From Mycogone perniciosa (lineage: Eukaryota > Ascomycota > Sordariomycetes > Hypocreales > Hypocreaceae), in contig JAOALB010000170.1 in assembly GCA_025331125.1 (NCBI GenBank), positions 1 through 64,000 of the forward strand: 64,000 bases of DNA, given 5' to 3'. The position numbers were made by a program, and so were the translations under genes. The notes under the pieces are model-generated. The model was not told where the DNA came from. It did not search any database and was given only the letters and a program-made list of their open reading frames with translations. Of this stretch, positions 23,776-35,516 are shown in pieces. Numbering within the stretch: position 1 is the first letter of the stretch; each line of letters starts with the position of its first letter.

Positions 23776-26172
23776 ATGGTTCTGATACACAAGTTGACCG
23801 CAGAGACCCTCCTCGGCACTCCGAGACGCGGTGCAGCGATACCCAATCCGAGCGGAACTCACGCTCTCTATAACCTATCGACGCATGATTTCCAAGGGCA
23901 CACGACCCACAAGGAGCTGAGAGTCATAGATATCAAGACTGGTCGCTCAGAGCAACTCTCCGACAGCCACGAAATCCACGATGGCCTCTGGATACCGAGC
24001 ATTGGAGGGTTAGGATCTCATGCTGGCAACACCGACGATATCATCTACCTCCGATCGCTGCCCAACGGTCACACGCAGGTCGCTGTGGTCAATGGAGTAG
24101 ACGTCCAGAGGGAGAGCTATGTTGTGGCTGATATCGATGGAACCATTTCGGGCTTGAAGCTCAAAGCTCTGGAGGATGGAAGCATCGCCTTTGTTATTGC
24201 AGGAATCGTTGGCGACGATGGCTCTCTCTTGAATGAGGAGTCAGCCAAGAAGAAGGCAACATCAACCGCCAGAATCTTTGATAACCCCCGTGTTCGAATT
24301 GTGAGTGCTCTGTCGATGTCACCGGGCTGCTCGTCTAATCTTCGTACAGTGGAACGAATTGTTCAGATCACAACGCTACTCGCTTTGGTACAACAGGCTG
24401 GTGCTTCAAGATGGATTTTGGAGGTTGACTGGGGACCTCTTTAATGCCATATCCTCACCTGATTTAGAAGCGCCCCTGGATATGTATGACGTTGGCGATC
24501 CAACAGGCGGCTTCGATATCGGCGACAAAGGCATTGCTTTCCTTGCCAGGAGTCTGTCGGATCGGAGACCTGATCATACCCTATTCAGCTCGCCATATTT
24601 CATTCCCATAGAATCCTTCACTCATTCCCCGACTGCGGACCCGCGTCTAATTGAGAGGGAATCCGGCTCCGGCCCAGGTCTGGCATCCAATATTAAGATA
24701 TCTCCAGATGGATCCACCATAGCTTTCCTCCACGCTGATGAGAACGACCAGCAAAATGCCCGGCTGTATACAACGTCTATCGAATCTCTCCTCGCATTCG
24801 ATATCTTCAGCCTGATCGCAGACCCTTGTGAGAAAGACGAAGACTACTTCCCTCCTGACGGGTTCGAGTTTGCTGGTACCTCAGACACCGTCATCATTCA
24901 GACCGCAAGGCACGGTCGTCATGCGCTTGCCTATTTGAAGCTCCATGATGGCGAAAAGCCTCAAATCTTCTTCCATGAAGGCTCCTTGACTAGCTATTAT
25001 CCCCTGACGCAAGACAAGTGGGACAAACTGTTGGTGTCGAGCAACAGCTTCATCGACAGCAGCCTATGGCAGATTGTCAGAACCCCCGAGAACGGCGATA
25101 TCGATAGTAGAAGCAGTGTTGTTAGGACCATATCTTCTGCCACAAAGCATGGACTTAAGTTCGGACTGTCAGCAAACATGGTCACCGAATTCTGGTTTGA
25201 GGGAGCTGATGACTATTGCATTCATTCCTTCATGGTTAGGCCGAGGGATTTTGATCACACAAAGAAGTATCCCTGGGTCTTGATGCCACACGGAGGACCC
25301 GTCTCATCCTGGCAAGACGGATGGGGCACTAGGGTATGTCGTCTCATCTTCGATCATTTAGATGTAGTTCATATCTGTTTGCTAATCTCATCATCTACGC
25401 AGTGGAACATGGCCTCCTGGGCGGAGCAGGGCTATATCGTAATTTGTCCAAACATCAGCGGCAGCACCGGCTATGGAATCGAGTTCTCGAAGCGTAAGTA
25501 AGACTGCATTCATAATGCGCACTCATCTAACTTTTGTGTAGGGGTTGACGGCCAATGGGGCGGAAATCCATTCCAGGACCTCCTAAATCTCATCACCTAC
25601 CTCGAAAGCCTTCAATATCTCGACCAGGAAAAGGCTGTCCTCGCAGGCGCCAGTTACGGAGGATATATGGTTAGCTGGTTCTTCGGCCACGAAGTCATCA
25701 AGAAGGTAGGCTCAAGACCAATATCACCTCTGATCATGCCTCAGCTAAATCAAACTTTCAGTTCTGCTGCGCTGTCTGGCACGACGGAATCTTCAGCCTT
25801 CCCAGCTTCTCTCTCCAAAACGACATAATCATGGATAACGGCGAGTACGGTAGATCACCATACCCTTGGGTTCACCCTGACGAAATGGAGCGCTGGAATC
25901 CCGCTCGCCCAGAACGCCTCCGCAACTGGAAGAACGCACCGCCTACCATCATTATCCATAGCGAGAAGGACTATCGGTGTCCTATCACTGAGGGCATAGC
26001 TTGCTTTAATACTTTACAGGCACAAGGCGTACCGAGCAGGTTCCTAACGTTTCCAGATGAGTGCCATTGGGTGCTGTCAGCGGAAAATTCATTGGTCTGG
26101 CATCGCACGGTCTGGGATTGGGTCAAGAGATGCGCCGATGGGAAAATCAAGAGAGGGGACACAGAGTGGTAA
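23776..26172 (+). CDS. dipeptidyl-peptidase-5-type serine peptidase (S9)
   Basis: Five exons, 23776-24300, 24350-25333, 25403-25493, 25542-25705 and 25762-26172, with introns of 48-69 nt, give 724 aa. A seven-bladed beta-propeller (about 30-420) precedes an alpha/beta hydrolase domain. The catalytic serine is in GASYGGYM (Ser571 by my count), the aspartate in SEKDYRCP (Asp658) and the histidine in DECHWVL (His690); PHGGP of the oxyanion region is present (LMPHGGPVSSW). This is the S9C pattern of DPP5 and acyl-peptide hydrolase. Unlike the secreted DPPV of Aspergillus and dermatophytes, no signal peptide is visible after the chosen ATG, so a cytosolic peptidase that trims short peptides is more likely. 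A signal sequence in an unseen upstream exon is not excluded. Confidence 0.93.
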
Positions 26173-27096
26173 AATACTTGGATATTTTCTAGATTGGCAA
26201 CTGAACAAATGGCTGGATATTGCTTTGGGGGTTTGGGTACTCTTTATCTTGGCGTTTGATGTTTATGCAGTTCTGTCTGCAACTGGCTCTGGTACTTCGT
26301 TTTCATAGCGGGAATGATAGAAGCGATGGTAGTTCTATATATACGGGAATTCCTATCGTGCCCATCTCTCTTCCATCATATATCTCTTAGCACACTATAA
26401 TTCTCTCGTGACACAGAGCTGTAACCCAGTCTTTTACACACGAAATGATCATTACGTTTTGGAGGATGTTGACAATACCTGATAAGCTTGAGCTACGCCA
26501 CCTGATGAACTTTTCGTCTTACGTTTTGAGAAAGAATGTCATGTTATACGAGGCACCGCGCGTCGAGTCCACAACCAGGACTCTTGGAAATCAAGAATAT
26601 ACAAGAAAAGATGGTTAAATATACTACGAAGCGAATATATGTACAATGCGTGAAAGGTAAAATAACGCCTTCGTAAAAAAGCGTGTGCGGCAATCTGTTT
26701 CTATCCAATCCTCCCATATGCTCCATCAAGGTTTCTTCCCAACCATATGCTAATGCTAGTATCCCATATCCTGCTATGTATGTATGCCCTTGTCCTGTAG
26801 TATCCAAACCCGTGTAGTATCATGTGTAGTATCATACTCCATATCCCATCCAAGTCGTAATCGTACATGTTGAAGACAAAGGAAAGTCGTTTCGTGATGA
26901 CGATGAGTCGCCGAGAGTCGCAGTAGAGTGCAGACGTTGTTGTTGCTCGGCGAGTTCGTAAAAAAAGAAAAAAGTAAACACCCGGGATAGAACCCGAAAT
27001 AATCCAACGCCAGACACCATGCCATTCGCATAAATCATGAAAGCATCAATCTGAATCCGTCATATCACCGTCTCTCATAACTCCAACAACTCCCAA
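26173..27096. other. convergent 3' spacer
   Basis: Between the 3' ends of the peptidase gene and the unrecognised 633-residue gene. AT-rich, with no domain-bearing frame, repeat or RNA recognised. Confidence 0.6.
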
Positions 27097-29202
27097 TTAA
27101 TGGGCAGTTGTTTTGGACCACCCTCCCACACTCATGTGATCCCACACCCAAGAAAAAATGCCAACAACGGGAGGCGACCAGACTTTAATCCCATCATTGT
27201 CATCCGGTGGTGTTCCGAGATAACCTCCTCCATGCATCAAGTCTTGGGTATGACCGAACGCTGAGAAGGAAAAGACCTGAACATCCTCCACGTGCAAAAA
27301 GTTGTCGCAGATGAGCTGGGGAGCTTGGGGCTCCTCGTCCCGCCAGGACTTGCGCGCGAAGGGGTGGGTGTAGGCCTTGGCCGGCTTCTGGGGAAAGTCA
27401 GAGGCCTCTATTCTTTTCTTCTCGGCAACGAAGCCGCTCGAGGCCGCTGAGCGCCGTGTCTTCCGGACGGGTCGCTTCTGTTCGTTCTTCTCGATTTCTT
27501 CGACGATCTCGACCACTCGTTTGATGGGCGTGGTGTCGACGCGAACAAATCCGTCTTCGTCCTCCTCATGCTGAATGATATCTCCCTCCTGGATTTGGGC
27601 TTCGGGGGTTGGTGTGACGATAATGGCCTCGGGAATATCCGGAGCCGGGGTCATCTCGATCACTCGGTTATTCGGTCCAACAACTGACTCGACTGGTTCG
27701 TTCCTTTGTTGGAGGTTCTTTCGCAGCTTCTTTGTCAGGGCGCGCGTGGAAACCTTGGCGCTCCCAATCACCCATTCACGCACCGCCTTGCCTTTGCGGC
27801 GGAGAGAGACTCGTCGGTCCTTATCGTCAGAGTTCGAGTCATCCTTCAGTATTCTTCTTGCCTGCGACATGAAGAATACCCGCATCGTGCCGTCTGGCCT
27901 CAGTGCCTGAAGCGGTGAAACTGCAGCAGCGATGATGATGGGGGTGTTGTAATTGAACTCAAATTGAGGGCCTGCGTTGCCTCTGGACGCCATCAAATAC
28001 TGAAGCCAGCTTCCGGCATTCTGCAAGACGAGGACTGCAGTTTGCGCGTCTTGTGACATGACATAGGACATCTTTTGTCTGGGAGCGACAGCCTTGGACG
28101 AACTGCGCACAACAGTGCCGTCATACTCGGCAGCAACATGAGATTGACCGGATTGCTCAAAGTCGGATGACTGAGAAGATTCCTTTGTGTCATAGCACTC
28201 GGTGGCATCCTCTGTGCTGCAGACGTCGGAAGACTCCTCAGCAACGGACGACCGAGATGTTTCGTCGGAACTCGAACATTCAGAGGTCGCATCGGAACTG
28301 GAGCCGTCGATCGATGTCGAATCGGAGCCTGGAAGCTCCGTGGCGGTGGTTGAAATCAGACTGTCGGAGCTCTGACCATTGCACAACAGCAAAGGCGAAC
28401 GGAGAGGAACGGTCGGTAGTACATGTGGATTGGCCTTGGGATCTGTACGAGAAGCGTGTGTTAGTCTGATATATTTCTTCTCTTGATGATGATGATGATG
28501 TCACATATTACCTTGACTTCGCTTGGAGATGAACCGAGCGGCCTTGAAGTCGGACCCCGAGGAACTCTCAACCCTGCAATGGAGTATTAGCTAGGTACTA
28601 ATGGATTCAAGATGGTGTTGGTTGAACATACAATCCATGGACAACATCGCCCCACGACTCCCTCTTCGCATACCGAATTGCTGATTGAATCCTCTCCTTC
28701 AGCTGGGTGGAAGACTTGACCACCTCGAAGTTGGCCAGCGGAGATTTTGACTCGACTCCGTCTGCGTAAGCATTGAAGAAATCCAACGACTTCATCAGCC
28801 TGGTCCGAAAGTAGCTCCTCGCAATGGCGGGGTACTCCTTGTCACGGAACTGGAGGAGAGACCGATCCGCATCAGCTGGATTCTGGCCAATTTTGGCAGC
28901 CCGCTGCTTGACACATATCTATTTTTTTCATCGTCAGCACGTCTGTTGTTGTTTTGCTTGGATGAAGTTGGATGAAGTTGGATGAAGGCACTTACTGAGT
29001 ATGGGATGAGAAGGCCGGGCCTTTCCTTTGTCGGGACGCAAGCCCTCACGAAGAGCCATTTCTTCGCATCGGCACTGAGGTGCTGCTCGACAAAGTCGGC
29101 CAATTCCTTGTTCTGGGACCACGACTCTCCGCCTACGACCTTGTCGACACGCCAGGCCTGGAAGTAAAAGGTTGCGTCTGAGCTTCCATTTCTCCGACTC
29201 AT
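27097..29202 (-). CDS. unrecognised conserved-looking protein, 633 aa
   Basis: Four exons, 29202-28996, 28918-28632, 28573-28512 and 28442-27097, with introns of 77, 58 and 69 nt, all in phase. The N-terminal 160 residues look globular (FYFQAWRVDKVV, WLFVRACVPTKERP, YFRTRLMKSLDFFNAY). A Ser/Glu/Asp-rich acidic linker of about 75 residues follows, then a second compact region (TAVLVLQNAGSWLQYLM, PIIIAAAVSPLQALRP, MRVFFMSQARRILK), a basic region and an acidic, Pro-rich tail ending in aromatic SPPVVGIFSWVWDH. No signal peptide or transmembrane helix is clear. I do not recognise the family. The start could instead be the in-frame ATG at 29274, which would add a short Pro/Ser-rich leader peptide. 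Confidence 0.7.
28958..28987. repeat. 3 x 10-bp tandem repeat in an intron
   Basis: TTGGATGAAG is repeated three times exactly, head to tail, inside the first intron (28919-28995) of the 633-residue gene, close to the donor site. Copy-number change would alter intron length only. Confidence 0.85.
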
Positions 29203-31175
29203 TATTGAATTGGGACTGGTGGTGATTGGGCTGGGCTGGGCTGGGCTGGCGATGGGGTCGTCGAGGAACAACAACCACTAATTGACGGTGAAGGAAAACC
29301 TTGGGCCGTCGCGGAAGCAGTGTTGGGTTATGTGAATATTTCGGCGAGGACGTTTGGCATCTCATACACACGCAAACGACGAAGGACGAGAGTCAGATAT
29401 CCATTTATCCCAGCGTCAGATGCCTCGGGCCAGACAGGACGGAGAGGAGTGCAAACACGTCGTCGTCTGCATCGAGACCAAGGCAGTATCGTCCCAAGGA
29501 GGGCTTTGGCACGCTCCGCAGACCTGACCTGACCTTGGAGGAGCAAAGCGTCCCGTTGGACCCCAGCCACGTAGTTGAGGCATACGCCGTGCATACCGCC
29601 ATTGTTGGACATCGTTCATTGGTGGTGTGCGTTGTTGTGTCTCCATCTGTATGGATCGCCACCGCTGCATTGCAGCCTTACGCCGATACGTTGGTTCTGA
29701 TGCAGCCACGACCATTGCCCCAGTCGACGACGCAGGAATACCTCACGCGACGCACTTGAAATTGGCCTGACGAAACCTATAGCATGTGATTGCGTGTCGC
29801 AGTGGTTCCATCAATGGTGAAACGTGGGCGCAATCGACAAGAATTCCCCATATTATGCTGGGATCCTCGACAAAAGGAAGAGTTGTGTGGCTGAGATAGC
29901 GTCGATGCAGGCCTGACAACGACCAGGTGGAGCGCTGCTATTGATGCATAAATCTGCATTGCACTCGTAAAAGCAGTGAGGGCTATAAATGAACATCGGC
30001 GTCTCTGCACCGGTTGCTTATCCGCACAAATGCATCGATAATGCATGCTTTGCACTTCGTACTTCGTACTCTCGTAGATAGATAGATAGTCATGATAAAA
30101 CCCGTGCTCCTGCATGGCTACTGACCGGTCTCCGTATCGTATCCATGTTTGTTTTGTTTTGTTTTGCTTTGTTTCGTTTGTCCGCTTTGGATCGGGTGTT
30201 GCTCTGCTCTGCCCTGCCTGACCTGACCGTAAGACTGTAAGACCGTATCTACTCGTACTATACTAACCAGTGTGGCCTGCAAGTGAGTCAGCCAAGAAGC
30301 AGTAGGCCGGCCTGCTTTTTCGCCCATGTCCGCGCGTACCCGTATGTCTAGGCGCTATAATAAGAAGTGAATCGTCATCCATTGCACAATTAGCAATCAG
30401 GCCGAATGGGCTGTTCACTCCCAGCAAGGATGAGCGAAAAAAAAAAATCAAATCTCCCGAATGGAATCATCGACTGTCGTGGGCAAAAACGTTGTCAAAA
30501 TAGCTCTGAGGTGTCAAACGCCGTCTGTCCACTAAACGCGGCCACGTCTTCGCTGGGCGCGCTAACGGGTTGGGCACCTGACCCTCTGGTGGCCGTACCT
30601 TCCCAACTTCCGCACCTCCGTACCTTGCGCTAATTCGCTGAGTCACACACACACACTCTTCCCCTCTCCTCCTAGCGGTATCCGTACCTGAGCCGGAGGA
30701 GGGAAGGATACGTACTTCCAAGCTCCTCCCAAGCTCCGTCCGCTCCCCCCCTTCGGCAGACCCTTCCGCCTCCCGTTACGGAACCGAGCCGCCGAAACTC
30801 CGGCTTGCTCGGATCCTTTCCACGCGCCGTTTTTCACACTCCGAAATCGGTGGCCGATGCCGTAATTCTCCCAAGTGAGAAGTGAGCAGTTGTTGGATCA
30901 GCTGTCAGCTTCATTCTGAGTAATGCCATTCGACCGTTTTTTTTCACAGCCTCTGTGTCTCCCTCTTTCACCCGCCCTCTCCCAAGATTATGGAGTAATG
31001 TCACCAATCTTCATTCGACACACTCCCCGCTCCCTCCAGCAGATGTATCCCTCGTTGTAGAGCGTTTTTTTTCCCGAGTAGAGAGAGAGAAGTGGCGCGC
31101 CCTGTGTGCGTGTGCGTGTGCGTGTGCGTCTGTGTGTGTGCTTTCAAAACCACCAAATCTGCCGCCACCGCCGCG
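29203..31175. other. divergent intergenic region without a supported gene
   Basis: Upstream of the 633-residue gene and of the small membrane-protein gene. It contains a CTGGG run at 29228-29245 (four GGG tracts with 2-base CT loops), a GTTTT run at about 30149-30172, TACTTCGTA at 30060-30068, a GATA run near 30075, and a TGTGCG run at 31103-31141 just before the next start codon. Open frames between 29301 and 29759 lack domains. Confidence 0.55.
31103..31141. repeat. TGTGCG/TG microsatellite
   Basis: An alternating purine-pyrimidine run of TGTGCG units followed by TG units, 35 bp upstream of the chosen ATG at 31176. Read in frame with the gene it would code for a Val-Cys run, which argues for a start at 31176 rather than at the earlier in-frame ATG at 31092. 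Confidence 0.8.
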
Positions 31176-32199
31176 ATGAAAACGGACGGTCCCGCGTCAC
31201 AACCCTTGGCCAGGGAGCTCGCAATGACGTCGTCATCTCCCCTGGCCAACAAACCCATACCGACGTGGAACACCAAACACCTCTCGTGGCGACTCGCCGC
31301 AGATGCCGCAAGCGCAGCGTCTGCAGGCGCCCTCATCGCGCCAATCATCTCCATCATTGACCGGTATGCCCTTTCTGACATTCCACACGCTCACATGAGC
31401 CTCGCTCTTGGCGGCCACCTCCAAGCTACCCCTCCGAAGCAAGCTATCAGAGACCAATAGCTAACCAAGATATCCTCCCTCCCACAGCTCCATCATGGAA
31501 AACGCCTCCGGCCGCAGCACCCTCTCCGCCTCCATCCTCTCCTCTCTCCGCACCCTCGTCCGCCGCCCTCAGTCTCTCCTCCTCTCCCGCCCCTGCGCCC
31601 TCATCTTCCTCCTCTACAGCGGCACCTACATGACCGCCAACGCCCTCGACACCTCTTCCTCCACCCTCTCCAACCGCCCCGCCTCTGCCGTCACCTCCGG
31701 CCCCGGCAAGTTCTTCGCCTCCTCCGCCGCCAACGTCGGGCTCTGCATCTACAAGGACCAAGTCTTCGTCCGCATGTTCGGCCCCCCCGGTGCCACCCCC
31801 CGTCCCGTCCCGCTCCCCGTCTACGCACTCTTCACCCTCCGCGATTGCCTCACCATCTTCGCCTCCTTCAATGTCCCCTCCTTACTCGCTCCGAGCATCG
31901 ACGCCCGCCTATCGCAGGACCTCCGTCGCCACATCTCCGGCCTTACAGCTGCCCAATTCCTCGCCCCGGCCTGCGTACAATTTTTCTCCACGCCGATACA
32001 CCTCCTCGGCTTGGATATATACAACCGCCCCAGCGGCGTTGGCCCGTCCCCAGTATCCTGGCGCGACCGCTGGGACCGCGTACGATCCAATTGTCTTATA
32101 AGTTCAGCGGCCAGAATGTGTCGTATCATACCCGCCTTTGGTGTCGGTGGCGTCGTCAACATGAAAGTAAGACGAAATCTCATGGAAAAACTGGAGTGA
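31176..32199 (+). CDS. conserved fungal membrane protein, probably mitochondrial
   Basis: Two exons, 31176-31363 and 31488-32199, with a 124-nt intron (GTATGC to CACAG), give 299 aa and restore APIISIIDRSIMENASGR. Hydrophobic or amphipathic segments lie at AADAASAASAGALIAPII, LIFLLYSGTYMTANAL, YALFTLRDCLTIFASF, LTAAQFLAPACVQFF and an IPAFGVGGVVNMKVRR end. The basic residues spaced along the loops and the R-x-IP-FG pattern recall mitochondrial-carrier-like proteins, but the canonical PxD/ExxR carrier signatures are not present, so I do not assign a transport function. ATG 31176 was chosen because the earlier in-frame ATG lies before a microsatellite. Confidence 0.7.
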
Positions 32200-33313
32200 T
32201 AATATTTGCTCAAGATCCCGCGTATATATACCGGACGGAGGGTGGTAGTATTATGTTTTTTTTTATTTATTTTCTTTTCTTTGACGCTGAGATTCAGTGT
32301 TCAGCATGCGCTTTTCTCATCCCAGCATCTTGGCTTCTGCTGGCAGGTTTCTCGATGCTTTTATGGCGTATTAGGATACACGCAAGGGAATAGACATCTT
32401 GATGGCGTGAGACGTACTCATAGACCGAGTAATATGCATAGACTAGACGAGCAGCATGGAGAGATAAAAAGCTATCTCGCATATAAACAGAACGCCGTAC
32501 AGAAATGTGTACATTTCACCATCAATTCACACATCGCAACCGTCTTTAAAAAACGAAAACATTTTGCCGAGCCACGACTATAGAAGCCTCTCCTTGCATG
32601 GCTGCATCAACAGTTCATCCGGTAGCCGTTAAAAATGGCCAACCCTTGCTGCCGACCATGTGGAGTACACGACTTTTCATCCCTCTGCACCTTTCAACAG
32701 CAACAAGTTCAATAACCACAAGGTATAATTCCGTCCATATTTGACACAAACAAAACAAAAACAACGGCAGCAGTTCAATCAAGATCCTTCCCGAACGCCC
32801 TTCCAAGGCTGCCAATCGTATATAAAGGAGAAGAATAGCAACATGTGTCTGTCTGCCGTCCGACAAAGAAAAGGGGCCAAATAATAAGTGCCCGCAAACA
32901 ATCCGTTATCTCCGGACGCAGCTTCAGAGCAAGGGGAAGGGCGAAAAGACTCAAGGAAATGCGCAATCAACGAATGGTCCACTGGTCCGCAACTTGCATA
33001 CGTCGCATCATCCAGCTCCTAATCATGTACCCAAAATGAAAATATCCGTATCGGCGTATTCTCATTTCACAAAACGTTGGGCGACGTTCTCCGTTGAAAA
33101 CATGTAAATTATGTGCAGGGAAGACCAAAGGGTCATGTTCGTAAGTAAAAGTGCCAGATCAACCCCATCCAGAGGTGGGTATGGCTCGAAGACATTCGTC
33201 GTAGGTGCTTTTCGTGTCATGTAGTCATTGCACCATGCCGTGCTGCTGCCCCATGGCCAGGCCGTGCCATCCGAAATATCGACAAGAAAGGCATGAAGAC
33301 TGGAAGCAAACGC
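32200..33313. other. convergent 3' spacer
   Basis: Between the 3' ends of the membrane-protein gene and BEM1. It contains a poly-T run near 32255 and purine-rich stretches. No coding content recognised. Confidence 0.6.
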
Positions 33314-35516
33314 TTACATCACTTCGACGTAGAGCAGAAGCTTCTCATTGCGCTGAAGCGCAAAGTCGAGGTCGTTGTCGCTCATCAAGCTTGGCTTGTT
33401 TCCAGTTGGTTCATCCTTGTAGAAGAGCTGGAGTTGCTCGTTTGGGGACACCTTGAGTCGATCGCGAACCTTGTCGCATAGCTGCTGAAACTGAATGTCC
33501 GTCGGTACCCGAATAGCAATCAGGTCCCCATTGTAAGCAATCTTGATCTTCATTTGCTGTGGCGGTTGTTGTGGCTGCGCCTGTTGTTGCAATTGCTGCA
33601 TACCTATAATAACGAGTGAGTAGGCTGCCATTTTCAACATCTTTGGGGCATCATACCTGGCTGAGGAGGATTGCTCATCTGTCTTGGCGTCGCTGAAAGT
33701 CCCGAGTATCCGTTACCGTTTAGGTTGTTCCGCGACGACTGTCTAGAAGCGCCGTTTGCAGGCGAGCCTGTAGATGAGGGCTGCGAACCTTGAGACAGAC
33801 GGTATTCTTCATCGCCCGGGACAGTGTCGATTTCATAGTCTCCTTCTCTAGGCGCGAAGAACTGCTTGACGAGTGTGCATCGTGAGATGTATGGTGGCTG
33901 ATTCAACAGGTTTCTGACATAGGCATCAAGGTTGTGCAGCCTGCCCTCTGTGATGGCGTCCGTAACGTAGCTCACAGGGCCAGGCATGTAGGGGAGAGTT
34001 CGTTTCTGAGTCCCGGTATTACCGGCCTCGGTGGGGAACTCTGTCAGAAGCGCGATTTGGAAGTCGTAGAAATCCTCATAGTATCTCGACAACTCCCAAG
34101 AACGGCCATCCTCCAGCACCGCCTCGATAACAAACCAGTACTTGTCTTCTGCGAAGCAGTAACGGGGTATCCTGGCAGAGATGGGCGCATAGAGCTCAGA
34201 GGTGGAGTTTGAGACATACTGTTCCTGCTGGACAGGATGCTGAACGGACTGAGAGCGGCTGTGAAGACCAGCTTGCTGCTATGACCAAACAGTTAATGGT
34301 GGTGAGCTCTATGAGGACATGGGGTATGAAGAAACTTACCGGGGCTCCGTTTTGAAGACTCATACGCTCCATTCCCTGCTCGATAGACTGGGATGGCCCG
34401 CCGCCCTCAAATTTGCCCAACGTGATGCTGCTGTTCTTGTATGCCGTCGCCATCTTCTTCCACTCCTCGACTCGAGGAACACCTGCCTTCCTAATTGCTT
34501 CCGCAGGATTCTCAATTGCCTTGCCCGAGGTCATATCACGAAGCTCGACAAAAGAGACAGGGATCAATCCAGGCCCACCAAGTCTGCCAATAGGCTTAGC
34601 AACAAACCACTCTGGGTTTGACTGTGCAATCACGATGATGGCCTCGCCTGCCTTGGCCTCAAGCTCATCGGACCTCTCAGCTGTGAAGTCGTACATAACG
34701 ACTCCGTAGACCATGGCGCCTGCTTTCGAGGACTTTGAGTCGCGCTGGCCTGGTGGCACGGCAGATGGACCGGGGCTCTGCACAGACGAGGCCTCACTAT
34801 AGCCAGAGTCATGATCAGGGTTCTTGTTCGCCGTCAGTGGGCGACCACCGTCCGACTGCGCGCTATCCCTCTCAGTCTTTCCTAAGGCCTGGAAGAAGGC
34901 AACGGGCACAAGACCACGTGCATCTGGGAGTGCAGGGTTGCACGCCTCATACCAATCTGGATCGTCCTCGCGGTTGATGACGTGGAAGAAATCGCCTCTC
35001 GAGAAGCTCAGTTCTTGCGACGAACGGGCTTCATAATCGTACAGCGCTCGGATAACCTGCAAGACGCAATCCAAGGTTAGCAGCTGTCGTACACTGGCAC
35101 ACTACAGTCACGAGACGGTGGCAAAAACAAAAAACGCAAGGAAAAAAGGTGCCAAGCGAGAACTTCGCCATGTTGTGGATGAGGGAGCGCGTGAATGAGT
35201 GCATGGACAACCCACCTTCTTGGGCGGAACGATGGCAACGGCAGCTTTGGGTGCGATGGAGATGCTGTGCTGCTTCTCCTTGTCGCCCTTGATGGACCGA
35301 CGAAGAGCCTGCACGAAGCGCATCGCGGTTAGCTATCGGTATCGATGCGGGGGCTCTGTGATTCTGTGATGTTCATGGTAGAAAGTGTGACGGCTGCCAG
35401 CCAGGCGCAATCGACATGAAGGTGCGCTTCTCGCCAGACCGGCAGCCAGAAGGAGGGGTTGGATGGCAGCTGGCGCTGTAAGCGTGAGGAAAAGAGTGGC
35501 AGTGACGAACCTTCAT
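33314..35516 (-). CDS. BEM1: BEM1 polarity scaffold (SH3-SH3-PX-PB1)
   Basis: Five exons, 35516-35511, 35308-35216, 35056-34340, 34278-33657 and 33603-33314, join to 575 aa. The first coding exon is only ATGAAG. The 202-nt intron after it starts GTTCGT and ends with a textbook branch site GCTAAC 17 bases before GTGCAG, giving MKALRRSIKGDKEKQ. Domains in order: SH3 (34-93, ALYDYEA and GLVPVAFF), SH3 (about 149-209, MYDFTAE and GLIPVSFVEL), PX (about 290-410, with RIPRY, LEDGRSWELSRYYEDFY, PYMPGP) and a C-terminal PB1 (about 497-575, MKIKIAYNGD and MSDNDLDFA). Bem1 gathers Cdc42, its exchange factor Cdc24 (by PB1 pairing) and PAK kinases at growth sites; in hyphae it also works with NADPH oxidase. 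The alternative start, ATG at 35323 (MRFVQALRRS), would read through the branch site. Confidence 0.95.

Noticed and set aside
26970..27010. GGGTTCTATCCC-like stretch that resembles a tRNA T-arm
   Set aside because: The conserved GTTCRANNC pattern is broken and no acceptor or anticodon arm can be folded around it.
29301..29759. 152-codon plus-strand frame antisense to the leader of the 633-residue gene
   Set aside because: Composition is low-confidence, several overlapping frames are equally open, and no domain is present.
35308..35323. Alternative BEM1 start MRFVQ
   Set aside because: A perfect branch site and acceptor immediately upstream and within it fit an intron better.
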